Origin: Papaver somniferum
Lineage: Eukaryota; Streptophyta; Magnoliopsida; Ranunculales; Papaveraceae
Length of the DNA: 64,000 bases
NCBI RefSeq assembly: GCF_003573695.1
Contig: NC_039360.1
Span: 59,501,830-59,565,829, forward strand
Direction of reading: 5' to 3'
In this document: piece after piece, positions 33,005-44,851 of the stretch
How positions within the stretch are numbered: the stretch's first letter is position 1
How the letters are laid out: every line of letters starts with the position of its first letter
The notes under the pieces: model-generated
What the model was told of the DNA's origin: nothing
The model's database searches: none
What the model saw: only the letters and a program-made list of their open reading frames with translations
Made by a program: the position numbers and the translations under genes

Positions 33005-34380
33005 GGCTGTAGAATTCAACTGGATTCATCTAAAAAAGGTATGTCTATAAACTTGAGCAAGATTTATGCTTTTATTTGCTTAGAGAACTTATAATAATTC
33101 ACATACCTTTCTTATCGTTCTTTTCTACCTAACTTGATCTGTGTTTAAGGTTCTTAAATGTTCAGGTTTGAAAATAATAGTTTGGGATGTTTGGACTTCA
33201 TGGTACACATACCAAGTATGCTACCATCATTTAAAGTCAAAATCCAGGGGGTTAAGTTCGCATACCCAGTTTGCAAACTGCTCCAAGTTATGAAAATTTG
33301 TTTGCAAACCCGTATGCATACTTGCCTGGAGACGTCGATATTCGGTAAATTTGTTTTGGCCGTAATTTCTTCGTCCGAACTCGGAATGACCTCATTCTTT
33401 TTGCATTCTCTTCCTCTCTGATTTCTCGTCAAAATGAAGATGAGAATTTCTGAATTTGGATGAGTTAAGATTGGTATTTGTTCTGTCTCTTGTTTTTGAG
33501 TGTTTTGCTCCATTTCGTTGCACTTGTTCCACTTCTCTTGGACTTGGGCACTTGCATTCTTGGAGTACTAATCTTATAAGCTCATTGTAGCTTTTACAAG
33601 AATGTTGTTGGTGAATCACAAAGAATGAAGTTCAAGAACGGGCAGTAGTATGCATTACTATGAGAATCTTTAATGTTCACAATCATCTTATGTGAACTGT
33701 AGTGCATGGTTGTTAATGACTTTGTATGTTCTTCTTTTTTAAGAAAATATTTTTATACGCTTTTGGTAGCTATTCTTGGTGTAAATCCGAGCGAAAAAGA
33801 TTGATTCTACCCTTTAAGGACAAATCATCTTATATGTGCATTACGAGTTTGTCTTGATGCCTAGGAAACTTCTTATGAGAATTTATTCTTGTTTTTGAGA
33901 AGGATTACTAGAGTTTGGAATAGTGATGATTGTGACTACACATAGCTATTATCTTCATCTTCATGTTTTTAGGTTTTTGGTTTAAAATTCTAAAACTTTT
34001 TGGAGGATGATGTTTTGTAGTATTCAATCTTTATGATTTGTTATATTGCAATTTGTTATGGGATTTTGGTGTTTACGTCCGTGAACTATGTTGTCCCATT
34101 TTTTGTCAAAAGTAAAGTCGTTCATGATCGGTATTCATGTATTGATTTAAGGATGAATAGACTTTTGACAATTACAAAAGTTAAGCCTATATTGTCAATT
34201 TTTGATGGAAGATAGGTTAAAATCTTTTGTTTACAAGGATTATGTCTATTGAATGTCGTTATGCGAATAGTGATGGAAGATAGAATGAATCCTTGTGTAT
34301 TCCATAGTATTGATATTCACTGATCCATATTTTATGTAATACTGTGAGGCTCCGTAATGTGTCTTATGTTGAGCACGATA
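33005..34380 (+). other. 3' noncoding region of gag2a, upstream part
   Basis: No gene is supported; short open frames here are not kept in the gag2b copy (52288-53390). About 1 kb of this region is shared with gag2b and, reversed, with P3, but is absent from A and G1. It contains a GCAAACCCGTATGCATAC stretch (about 33303) resembling the U3 palindromic module. Confidence 0.55.
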
Positions 34381-34679
34381 CAACTAAGTTGATTAATTTT
34401 TGATTAGCTTGGTTGGTTGTTCCTTAAGGTAATTTATGTTGAGCATTTAGAACTAAATTAATCATCTTGTTTGGTTATTTAGTTATTACTCCATAAGTTC
34501 TCTTGTGTTGAGTATATGAACGATTAAGCCAATCACTCTCTTGTATGGTTAACTTAGTCGTTTCTCCGTAAGTCCACTTATGTTGAGCACAATCAATTAA
34601 ATTGATCACTTTTTGTGTTTAATTTGATTATGTATTCCGATTAAATTAATCATGGGTTTACTTATGATTGATTTGATTG
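34381..34679 (+). repeat. Array of stem-loops in the 3' noncoding region (gag2a)
   Basis: Four or five units. The clearest are 34381-34396/34400-34415 (16 pairs: 12 Watson-Crick plus 4 G-U, 3-base loop) and 34638-34653/34664-34679 (13 Watson-Crick plus 3 G-U). Units near 34450-34485 and 34528-34562 pair with a bulge or two mismatches. Spacers carry the CTCCGTAAGTCCACTTATG type word. Confidence 0.7.
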
Positions 34680-35020
34680 AGTTTTTGGATATAAAAATCA
34701 TTCATATGGTTTTGGTGTCCAATAAAAATCCTTCTTTTCTCTTGAAATTAAGGTCGCTCGTTGTTGTTCTTTTGGGAAGACATCAAATGGGGGAGAGTTC
34801 TTTTGAACTTGTGCTTAATGGTCATATCTTGAGGGGTGTGCGGCTGTGGAATTTTTGAGGGTTATATTGTATCTTTAAACCCCTTGATGAATGCTATTAG
34901 CTTCGGCTATATGATTGCATCTAAATAAGATGATGTGTGTTCTTTCTTTTTAGTCATGAAATGTCTCTTACGGAAATTTCATTATGATCCCGTTCTTGTA
35001 CCTTTGCCAATTTTATTGAC

Positions 35021-35441
35021 AAAAAGGGGGAGAATTAATATGTAGTTCACACTATAAATACATATGGTCTTCTGGTCATTATGTAAGGGGGAGTGGTTTC
35101 CATGTGAGATGGAGTATTGACTAAGGGGGAGTGATACATATCACCATAGTATTATTGTTAAAGTTGTGATACAATTGAAGTTTGACGTTGTGTAATAATA
35201 CTATGACACTGTATAACAATGATCGAGACCGATGCTTTCTCATTGTTATAGCTACGGATCTTCAACAACGGTGATGCTAAACTTACAACCTTTGGGATCA
35301 TTGAAGCACTTGGAAGTGACGAAGATTTCGAGAAATGTTGAAGATTAGACATGTGAAATAGGATCTACTTAAGTTTCTTTATCTTTTTTGTATTCCATAT
35401 GTATTGATAGTTTTGTCACTAAAATTGACAAAGGGGGAGAT
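35021..35441 (+). promoter_or_regulatory. Repeated polypurine tracts ending at the 3' LTR (gag2a)
   Basis: AAAAAGGGGGAGA at 35021, TAAGGGGGAGTGG near 35084, TAAGGGGGAGTGA near 35122, and AAAGGGGGAGA directly before the LTR. Confidence 0.7.
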
Positions 35442-37492
35442 TGTCATTGCTCGGTCGAACTCGCATGCGTTGCTATCTCAAGCATGTTTTTCAATGCTAG
35501 TGATCAAAACTATAAGTCTTGATTTCTAGTCTATTATAGCTAAGTCTCGGACTAGGATAAAAAGTGTAGTTGAGCTCAAGGACTTCATGGAGATTCATCA
35601 TACAAGTAGAAGAACTACTCAAGGAACCGGTGGAACTTCTCGACAAAAAGTTATGTGAAGACTTGAACTTATCTGTCACTCAAAAGTCTATCTACTCTAT
35701 CTCCTACTTCTTGAGACAAAAACTCGTATGCTATATATAGACTTAGATTATACACATTTGGTATTTCGAGCCGAGTATACCTCGCCTATCTATATCTCGA
35801 AATATGTGTTGGTAAGCTTTTCACTTAGACCAAGTTTATCTTTACCTAGTGACGAAAGTCATGATATGTTTCAATCATCTTGAAAATTGCTTTGACGAGA
35901 AATGGTGTAACAACTGTATAACGTCCTCTAAGAATGTTTCAATGATTGAAATGAGAGTTTAGATTACATAACCAATGATGGACATAAGCATTGTTGTGGA
36001 AACACATTTATGTATAAGTCCTATTTCTTGAACCAAAGTTTGTGAACTTTGTTGATCAAGAGAAACCTGAAGAATGGCTTGTTGCCAAGTCAGCGAACTC
36101 AGTCCGCGAACTGCCGAACTTCTCATCCCGAGAAATTCTGCTGGAGTTGACAAACTAGTTGCGTGAGTACCAGTCCGCGAACCGGCAGAAGGTCTCTTGC
36201 CGAGATTTTCTGCTGGAGTTTGTAAACTCTGCCGGTTTCTTAAGTCCACGAACCTAGTGTGCGAACTTAAGAAGGTTATATATCTGAAGATGACTTCTGA
36301 ACTTAAACTTTAAAAAGACTAAGGAATGCAGTTTGCAAACCGTGGCTATAAAAGTTCATGAACCGATTCAAGTGAATCAAATCATCTTTGCTTCAATTGT
36401 GTCTTGTGTAGTTACATAAGATTTCCTTGCAATTGAACAACTCTCTAACTAGTTCATTTGAGTCATTTGAACTAGTTATGGTGAAGAAGAACATGGTTGA
36501 CATGGAATGCTCATATGGCTAACCTTTTGGTTAACTATTGTTGAACCAACAATGTACACGTTTGGGTACGGTTAACAAACCTAGAAGCGTGGAGTTCATT
36601 TGTGTATAACAAGCTAAGTTTTCGATCTAACGTTTGAGAAATATTAGCTTGAATCTAAATCAGGTTTTCATCTAACGACTAATATTGATTGCTTTGTTAC
36701 CAAGGCAAAACCCTGATTTGAAAGACTATATAAAGGAGACATCTAGTATTGTGCAAAACTAATCCCCACACCTTACGTGTGATACTAGTTTGCGTACTAG
36801 AGTCGGTTCTCCTTTAACCTTTGGTTTTGTTTTTCTAAAACCAGGTTAACGACTTAAAGACTTCATTGCGTACTAGAGTCGGTTCTCCTTTAACCTTTGG
36901 GTCGTAGCAACTCTTAGTTGTGGGTGAGATCAGCTAAGGGAATCAAGTGCGCAGTATCCTGCTGGGATCAGAGGCGTGGGGAGTACAACTGTACCTTGGA
37001 TCAGTGGGAGACTGATTGGGATTCAACTACAGTCCAGTCCGAAGTTAGCTTGGAGTAGGCTAGTGTCTGTAGCGGCTTAATACAGTGTGTGTTCAATCTG
37101 GACTAGGTCCCGGGGTTTTTCTGCATTTGCGGTTTCCTCATTAACAAAATTTCTGGTGTCTGTGTTATTTGAATTTCCGCATTATATTGTTTTATCTTTA
37201 TAATTGAAATAATACAGGTTGTGTGTTAGATCAATCAATTGGAGAATCCGACCTAACGGTTGTTGATTGACACTTGGATATTGGTCTTTGGTACCATCCA
37301 AGTTATTCCTTGTATTTGATTAGTACTCGTAGTTTCTGTTTGAGGAAATCAAATCAAGAGAGATATATAAACTCGTTGATATACTTTTAATTGATTGAGT
37401 CTTGTTGATTCTCTTAAAAGTATACTCGAGTTTGTCCATACAGATTGATAAGAGAAATATTGGGTGGTGGTGTTAGACCCCCGCTTTTTTCA
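35442..37492 (+). repeat. 3' LTR of gag2a with internal deletion
   Basis: 2051 bases, 373 shorter than its partner. The start lacks TAGAG (TGTCATTGCTCGG). Near 36867 about 400 bases are replaced by a second copy of about 30 bases (GCGTACTAGAGTCGGTTCTC, first copy from about 36792), which then continues at GGGTCGTAGCAAC. Confidence 0.85.
36727..36734 (+). promoter_or_regulatory. LTR TATA box (gag2a 3' LTR)
   Basis: TATATAAA, upstream of the deletion and so retained. Confidence 0.55.
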
Positions 37493-37663
37493 AAAGCTTG
37501 TGTTATGAGAACTCTCGAAATTCAGAAGACCCTGGTTCGACATCATCAGCCTAAAAGGTTTGTTGGAATTGACTCATTTCTCCACGAACCTTATGTTCCT
37601 ATGGATGCTGACGACAAGAAATTCGGGGACGATAAAGAATTCTTCAGAGGTCTCAATGTCTAG
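37493..37663 (+). pseudogene. Small 3' ORF of G1, 3' portion
   Basis: Continuation of the ORF interrupted at 28933: TLEIQKTLVRHHQPKRF, then EPYVPMDADDKKFGDDKEFF and RGLNV, TAG at 37661-37663. The C-terminus is acidic. The M1 ortholog (4786-4903) has the same tail with a stop and a frameshift. Confidence 0.55.
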
Positions 37664-38575
37664 TAAATCTTCTTATGAGAATTTATTTCTTGTGTTTTTA
37701 GAAGAATAACTAGGGTTTGGAATAGCCATTATTGTGAGTACATATAGCTATCTCTAACGTTTTCATCTTCAAGTTTTTAGATTTATTTATTTAAATTCTA
37801 AGTTTTTTGGAAGATGATTTTTTGAAATTTTAATCTTTATGATTTTAAATATTGCAAATTGTTATGGGATATGTTGTTTACGTCCGTGAACCTGTTACTG
37901 TCCCATACTTGTTCTAAAGTTATTTATATTATGTCGGTTTGAAAGTATTGATAAAAGATAGAATGAACTTTTGACTTGCAAAATTTAAAGCTTTTTATGT
38001 CATTATTTGATGGAAGAAAGGATAAAACTTTTGTTTACAATGATTATGTCTATTGTATGTCATTGTGAAAATAGTGATGGAAAATAGAATGAATCCTTGT
38101 GTATTCCGCAATATTGGTCGATCTCGGATCCACATTTTTGTGCACATACTGTGTTGCTCCGTAAGTTCTCTTATGTCGAGCATGACCAATTGAATTAATT
38201 ATTTTTGTGGTTGATTCAATTGAGATTTTTGGATACAAATTCATGTTTTCATGTGATTTGGTTTTATCCAAAGAAATCCTTCTTTTCTTGTAAAAGCAAG
38301 GTCGCCTTTGTTATTCTTTCGGGAATAACATTTTATGGGGGAGATTTCTTAATTGAACTTGTGCTTAATTGCCAAATCTTTGTGGGGAGTGCGGCTGTGG
38401 AATATTATAGGGGTTATCTTGTATCTTTATAAACTCCTTGATGAATGCATTTAGCTTCGGCTTTATGATTGCATCTAAATAAGTTGGTATGTTATTCTCT
38501 TTTGGTCATGAAGTATCTCTATGAAAATTTCATAAGGTTCCCACTAGTTTTCGTACCTTTACCAATTTATATTGA
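37664..38575 (+). other. 3' noncoding region of G1
   Basis: Homologous to 650-1830 of element A. One complete stem-loop: arms 38187-38202 and 38207-38222, all 16 positions paired if G-U is allowed, 4-base loop. No gene is seen. Confidence 0.6.
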
Positions 38576-39006
38576 CAAAAAGGGGGAGAATTAATGTGTA
38601 GTTTCATACTACAAATACATATAGTTTACGGATCATTATGTAAGGGGGAGTGGTTTTCATGTTGAGATGAAGTATTGACTAATGGGGAGTGATAGATATC
38701 ACCATAGTATTGTTGTCAAAGTTGTGATACAATTGAACTTTGATGTTGTATAATAATACTATGACATTGTATAACAATGATTGAGAGCATTTGTTTTCTC
38801 ATTGTTATCGCTACGGATCTTGAACAACTATGATGCTGAGTTGAACACGTTTAGAATCATGGAGTACTTGGAAGTGACGAAGTTTTCAAGTCGTGTTGAA
38901 GATTCCAAGGAGATCAAGCATTTGTATGAGAAGCTACAAATTTTTATTTATTTTGTAATCCATATGTATTGATAGTTTTGTCACTAAACTTGACAAAGGG
39001 GGAGAT
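38576..39006 (+). promoter_or_regulatory. Repeated polypurine tracts ending at the 3' LTR (G1)
   Basis: AAAAAGGGGGAGAA at 38576-38590, TAAGGGGGAGTGG at about 38641, a weakened AATGGGGAGTGA near 38680 and AAAGGGGGAGA at 38995-39005. Confidence 0.7.
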
Positions 39007-41461
39007 TGTTAGAGCACTGCTCGGTCGAAATAGCATGCGTTGCTATCTCAAGCATGTTTGTCAATGTTAGTTATCAAAACTATAAGTCTTGATTTCTAGC
39101 CTATTTATAGATGTCTCGGACTAGGACATAGATTGTGTAGTTGAGTTAGTTTTCACGACATTCATCATTTGAACTACTAAGGGGAGCTTGTGGAACTTCA
39201 TCGACAAAAGGATGTGGATACTTAAACTCATCTATCACTTGGAAAGTCTATTTCTACTCTATCTCCTATATTAAGACATAAGTCGTATTACAATATAGTT
39301 TTCTATATACACATTTGAGATTTCGAGCTGAGTTTATCTCGCTTACATATTTCTCGAAATATGTGTTGGCAAGCTTTCGCTTCGACCAAGTTCATCTTAT
39401 ATCATGTGAAAATTGCCGAGTAATATCTTACATGGTTTGTGTGATACAATCATTTGGTGTTGCCTTGGAATGCTTCGTTATAATTATTTCAATAACTTGA
39501 AAATTGCTTTGATGCTAATAGTGTGTGAAAACGGCTATTTTCATCCTCTAAGAAAGTTTCAATGATTGAAATAAGAATTTAGAACACTTAACCATTATTG
39601 GATATGTCATGTTGTGCACTCTTGCACATATGTAATCCATGTCCGGGAATCATAGTATGCGCACCCGTTTGCGTACCTGTTGGTTTGAGAAATCCTGGAA
39701 CCTAAGTATATGTATCCGTTTGCGTACTGGCGTACCGGTTCATGTCCGATAATTTCTGTTGGGATTTGAATTTCGGGTACCCGTTTGCGTACTGGCGTAA
39801 CTCAATCTTAGTCCGGGTATTTCAAGTATGCGTACCCGTTTGCATACTTGAAGGTTAAAGTACTAAATTTGGTTTTAAACATGAGCATAAACATTTATAT
39901 AATAAGGAATGCAATCTTTGCAAACCGTGGCTATAATGTTCATGACTGATTCGAGTGAATCAAACCGATTTTGCTTCAATTGTGTTCTTGTATAATTCTA
40001 TGAGAATATAGCAATTGAACAACTCTTTAACTAGTTTCATTTGAGTCATTCGAACTAGTTATGGTTAAGATGAATAAGGTTGATATGAGAGTAATCATAT
40101 GGCTAACCTCGGTTAACTATTTGTGAACCAACATAGTGTACAGTTTGGGTACGGTTACATAAACCTAAATCAGGGTACATTTCATTTATGTGTAACAAGC
40201 TAAGTTCGATCTAACGGTTGAAAGATATTAGCTTGGTTGAATCAGGTTTTTCATCTAACGGTGAATATTGAATGCTTTGTTACCAAGGTAACTTGGATTG
40301 CAAACCTTGATTTGAAGACTATATAAAGGAGAACTCTAGCAACTGGGAAACCTAATCTCCACACCTCTTGTGTGTTACTAGTTGCATAACTAGAGTCGAT
40401 TCTACTTTAACCTTAGGTTTCTATCGAGACCCTGTAGGTTAAAGACTTCAAAGACTTCATTGGGATTGTGAATCCAGACCCAACTATTTTCTTTGTAGTT
40501 GCGTTCTCTCTTGCCCAATTATAACGTATTGCGTATAATTGAAATAATTGACTCGAGATTAATTTCTCCGATAGGCAAGATAAAAGTAATCACAAACATC
40601 TTCGTCTCATCATTTGTGATTCCACAATATCTTGTTTCGTTGGTCGATTAAGATGATTGTGAGGCGATTGATAATACTAGGCTGTTCTTCGAGAGTATAA
40701 GTCTGGTTTATCAATTGGTTCATGTTCACCTTGATTTACCAAAAGACGGTACAAAAACTCTTGGGTATTTCTGTGGGAGACAGATTTATTCAATCTATTG
40801 ACTTTTCTGTGTGAGACAGATTTGTTTATCAAGTCTTCGACTTTGGGTCGTAGCAACTCTTGGTTGTGGGTGAGATCAACTAAGGGAATCAAGTGCGTAG
40901 TATCCTGCTGGGATCAGAGACGTAAGGAACGCAACTGTACCTTGAATCGGTATGAGATTGATTAGGGTTCAACTACAGTCCAGTCCAAAGTTAATTGGCA
41001 GTATGCTAGAGTATGTAGCTGCTTAATACAGTGTGGTGTTCAATCTGGACTAGGTCCCGGGGTTTTTCTGCATTTGCAGTTTCCTCGTTAACAAAATTTC
41101 GGTGTATGTGTTATTTCTTTTCCGCATTATATTTTGTTATACAATTGAAATATCACAGGTTGTGGGTTAAGATCAATCAATTAGAATATCAAACCTTTGG
41201 TTGTTGATTTATATTGATTGACACTTGAACATTGGTCTTTGGTACCGTTCAAGTAACTCCTCTTATATTCAATCGGGCTCGTAAATTTCTATTTGCTGAT
41301 TGCGGATTGAATTAAGTGTTAGAGATATTAAGCTCTTTGATATACTTTACTCTAGATTGAGTCTGACTGTCTAGTTAATTCTCTAGAAAGTATATTAGAG
41401 TAAGTCCTCTCAGATTGCCAAACGAATTGTTGGGTGTGGTTGTTAGACCCCCGCATTTTCA
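39007..41461 (+). repeat. 3' LTR of G1
   Basis: 2455 bases, TGTTAGAGCA to GCATTTTCA. U3 has the GTATGCGTACCC module at about 39650-39850. No primer site follows; the next bases are gypsy leader. Confidence 0.85.
40320..40327 (+). promoter_or_regulatory. LTR TATA box (G1 3' LTR)
   Basis: TATATAAA at the conserved place. Confidence 0.55.
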
Positions 41462-42025
41462 GTTGTTTATGCCAGTATAAATATTAGCTCCTTGTCTTTA
41501 AGCTACACAATTCTAGGAAGTGAGATTCTCTTCTGAGTAACCAGGTACTGTGGTGCTGTTGTACAAGCCAAAAGAAAGGTGAAGAAAAAGGACCAACACA
41601 ATCTGTGGTAGTGCCTAAACCCGTTTTATACCGGCGATATCATTCTTCAACGCTAGCTTTATTTGTTTGAATGATATACCATGCTTATCTGCTAAAATGA
41701 GTGCGCATTAATGATTGTCAAATTCTGGTACCCATATGCTTGATTCTGTGGTATCTGTTTGAACTCTTTGCTTGCTGAAATCTTAACTTCGGTGTTCAAC
41801 AGTCAATATCGTAACTTCATCGTGTCAACATCTGCATGTATGCTTGCATAGTCCTTCCTCCCCTGATCTGTGCACTGCTACTTGTCTAAGCAGTATAACA
41901 TTTTGAATCTGTTTGCATAATTTCGAGTATTAGCTTTCGAGTCTCTTGGGATTTGTTTCCTTGAATTGTGATTCTCTTGGTTGTTTAAGTGTTATAAAAT
42001 GCTTGATGTGTGCTAGGATATGATT
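41462..42025 (+). other. Leader of the Athila-like element, right of G1
   Basis: No gene is seen. It leads directly into the gypsy gag start and is not related to the Sirevirus-like elements. Confidence 0.45.
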
Positions 42026-43557
42026 GTCACCTTCCGTGACCAAACAAACCGACTAGTGAGAATTACCCGAGAGGATATTATTGATATTCCCAGTTCTGAA
42101 GTAGGCAGCCTTGACCAATCTGAGACAATGGGTGAATAGTTGAACAAGCACCGTAGAATCAAGGAATATATGTACCCTACCAGTGCAAGCCAACCCTCGT
42201 GCATTGTTCTACCAGCTGATGCTGGCCAGTTTGAACTAAAAGCAAGCATGATTCATATGTTGCCTGTCTTTAGAGGGGTCGATGCTGAAAACCCTTACCA
42301 CCATGTAAGAGAATTTGAGGATATCTGTGGGACTCTGCGTTTCAACCAAATGCCGGAAGAGTCCCTCAAAGTGAGACTATTTTCATTCTCTTTGAAAGAA
42401 AACGCCAAGTCTTGGTTGTATGCCCTACAACCGCAGTCCATTAGAACATGGGATGATTTGACGAAAGAATTTTTCAAAAATTTCTTCCCAAACCATATGA
42501 CTGCGACAATTCGTCAAAGTCTAAATAGTTTTGTGCAATTATAAGGTGAGACCTTGGCCAAATATCTGGAGATATTTAATGAATTATTACTCCAATGTCC
42601 TCACCATGGTTTTGAAAAATGAAGACTTGTGCAAATTATGTATGAAGGCCGGGATGTCAGTACCCGAACCACATTTTAGTCAATGTGCAATGGTGCATTT
42701 ATTGAGAAAACTGCTAATGAGGCTTGGACTTTCTTAATCGAAGTCGTTGAAAAGACTCAGCAGTGGGAGTCCATCCATGAACCTAAACAGACAGCCCCTG
42801 TAGCTAATGTCCATAGAATTGAGCCTGACTTTGAAGGAAATGTAAAGATTGCATCCTTGGCTAGGAGAGTAGAAGCACTAGAGCTGCAGAAGAATTTGAA
42901 AACTACCGCCCCTACTCTTGGTGACCAAATTGAAACAGCCATTTTGCGGCATGTCACAGTTCAGACCACCTAGTGGATAGTTGTCCAGACATACATGCAT
43001 TTCAAGAATCTAAACTTGAGCAGGCTAATGCTTCGTATCATAAGCAAGAGAAAAACCCTTATTCTCAGACCTACAACCCAGGGTGGAGGAATCACCCTAA
43101 TTTCTCATGGTCTAAAGGGACCATACAAGGGGATACAACGAGTAATAACCAAGGATACTCATATCCTAGAAACCCCCAAGTGCAACCACACTCTCAGTAC
43201 CCTGTAGAGAAAAAGCCTAGCTTTGAAGACAGTATCGGTCTGTTGACCCAAAATCTTTTACAACTTCAAAAGACCACATATCGATGTTTCACAAGTCTGG
43301 AACTTAAAATGGGTCAAATCTGTGATGCACTAAATGAGAGAGAAAAAGGTAAACTCCCTAGTCAATCTCAACAAATTCAGAAAAATGCATTTCAGGTAAG
43401 CACCTCAACTTGTAATGAGACTTCATGTGATCATGTGAATTCTGTCACTACTCTTCGCAGTGGTAAAGTTTTTGAGAACAATTTGGTGTACCACAGTCAA
43501 ATGAGTCTACGTCATACTCACAATTGCACACAACACCACAGAAAACATCTAGTGTAG
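42026..43557 (+). pseudogene. gag: Athila-like Ty3/gypsy Gag pseudogene
   Basis: Starts about 42026 (MIVTFRDQTNRLVRITREDI), with a stop at 42139. It then has the retrotransposon Gag domain (42140-42544): FELKASMIHMLPVFRGVD, RLFSFSLKENAKSWLYALQP, TWDDLTKEFFKNFFPNHMT. After stops and a shift come the C-terminal capsid part (42683-42970) and a nucleocapsid-like part with a partial knuckle (CHSSDHLVDSC near 42953, split by a frameshift) and the lineage marker YNPGWRNHPNFSWSKG near 43070. The order and these motifs are those of Athila-lineage elements. At least two stops and two frameshifts make it inactive. Confidence 0.82.
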
Positions 43558-44689
43558 AAAAAGAATCTGAGCATGATAGTGACTCTAAGAATTCTACTGA
43601 TGTTAATATCCATGCACCATTTAATGTACATGTTGCCCTATTTCCCCAAAGGTTGGTGCAGCAGAAGAAAGGTACCCAATACAATGAGATGTTAGAAATG
43701 TTTAAACGAGTCAATATAAACATCCCTTTTCTCGAAGCAATCAAGCAGATACCTGCATATGCTAAATTCTTGAAAGATCTATGCACACAAAAACGGAAAC
43801 ATCATGGGCATAAGCGTGCCTTTTTCACTGAGCAGGTAAGTTCAATTATTCAAAAAAAAACACCACCTAAGTTTAAATACCCATGTAGTCCAACAATATC
43901 ATGCACCATAGGTGACCATACAATTGATAGGTCTTTGTTAGACTTAAGTGCAAGTGTGAACCTTTTGCCATACTCTAGGTCTTGGGGAGCTGAAACTCAC
44001 ACCTGTTACACTACAATTAGCGGAAAAATCTGTAAAAATCCCTCGTGGTATTGTTGAAGATGTGTTAATCAAGGTTGAAAATTTTTATTTTCGTGTGGAC
44101 TTCATTGTGTTAGATACTCAACATGTACAAAACCCAGATTGTCACATTCCTGTTATCTTAGGACGTCCTTTCCTAGCAACGTCCAATGCTATCATAAATT
44201 GCCGTAATGGAGTGTTGAATTTGTCATTTGGTAGCACGACTGTCGAACTAAATATTTTTAACATCAGCCAACAACCCATGGATTGTGATGATACTGAAGT
44301 GCATGAGATGAACATGATTGAGAGCCTTATCCAAGACTCATTTCCTGACATCTTGTCTGTGGATCCTTTGCAAGCATGTTTACATATCTTTAACTTATAT
44401 CTTTTTGATTCTGAGTACATTAGTGAGGTACACTCTTCGCTTGAATCCGTACCACCGATGGATATTGCTAAATGGCATACTGCAGTGGAACCACTTCCAC
44501 TCTCTGATTCCAAATCTGCCACATCCCTTGTTGAACCACCTAAGCTTGATTTGAAACCATTGCCCGACACTTTGAAATATGCTTTCTTAGGTTCTTCTGA
44601 TACTTTGCCTGTGATTATTGCATCATGTTTAGACACTAAACAGGGAAGTAAACTTTTAGAAGTGTTTAAAGAACATAAAGAGACCTTAG
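43558..44689 (+). pseudogene. pol: Athila-like gypsy protease region, truncated before RT
   Basis: Contains the conserved block before the protease (VNINIPFLEAIKQIPAYAKFLKDLCT, read 43700-43790). The aspartic protease active site is altered from D-L-G-A-S to DLSAS (SLLDLSASVNLLP near 43940), and the flap and C-terminal part include PVILGRPFLATSNAIINCR (about 44150-44210). It ends with the acidic linker up to LEVFKEHKETL. In relatives the RT begins soon after this point; here the minus-strand LTR at 44690 cuts it off. The rest of the gypsy element is not in the window. Confidence 0.8.
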
Positions 44690-44793
44690 TGAAAAAGCGG
44701 GGTTCTAACAACCACACCCAATATTTCGCTTAGCAATCTGTATGGACTAACTCCAATATACTTTCAAGAGAATCAACTACACAGTCAGAATCA
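44690..44793 (-). repeat. LTR end fragment (M2, 3' side)
   Basis: Reverse-oriented LTR terminus TGAAAAAGCGGGGTTCTAAC up to CAGTCAGAATCA, then an abrupt join to unrelated sequence. It matches the first 100 or so bases of the LTR at 45646. Confidence 0.75.
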
Positions 44794-44851
44794 TCTTCTC
44801 CTAAGAGTTTTCTTTAACTGTTGTACACACAATGAAAGGGTAGAATTAAAG
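44794..44851 (-). repeat. 58-base segment shared with 56801-56858
   Basis: Identical over 58 positions to 56801-56858 (compared by eye) while both flanks differ. Read on the minus strand it encodes the end of the chimeric Gag frame. Confidence 0.85.

Larger units (their letters stand above)
28934..37492 (+). mobile_element. Sirevirus-like gag2 element (gag2a), nested in G1
   Basis: 5' LTR 28934-31357, primer site 31360-31374, gag2 pseudogene 31422-33004, 3' noncoding region with stem-loops and polypurine tracts, 3' LTR 35442-37492. Flanks are AAAGGT (28928-28933) and AAAGCT (37493-37498), consistent with a duplicated target with one difference. The two LTRs look only a few percent different where both exist, so it is one of the younger insertions. 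There is no pol. Confidence 0.88.
24201..41461 (+). mobile_element. Sirevirus-like gag1 element G1, split by element gag2a
   Basis: 5' LTR 24201-26755, primer site, gag1 pseudogene 26819-28380, small 3' ORF from 28713, then an 8.6-kb nested element (28934-37492), the rest of the small ORF, the 3' noncoding region and the 3' LTR 39007-41461. Without the insert it is about 8.7 kb. No pol is present. Flanking 5-mers are GTTTT (24196-24200) and GTTGT (41462-41466), one mismatch. It inserted in the leader of an Athila-like element. Confidence 0.85.

Noticed and set aside
33154..33513. 119-codon minus-strand ORF in the 3' noncoding region of gag2a
   Set aside because: Not preserved at the homologous place in gag2b (52430-52790) or P3.
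41462..42025. Host gene promoter or exon right of G1
   Set aside because: It leads straight into the gypsy gag and has no conserved coding frame.
44142..44717. 191-codon minus-strand ORF opposite the gypsy protease region
   Set aside because: The plus strand has clear protease and GRPFLAT motifs; the minus frame is a shadow that also runs into the LTR.
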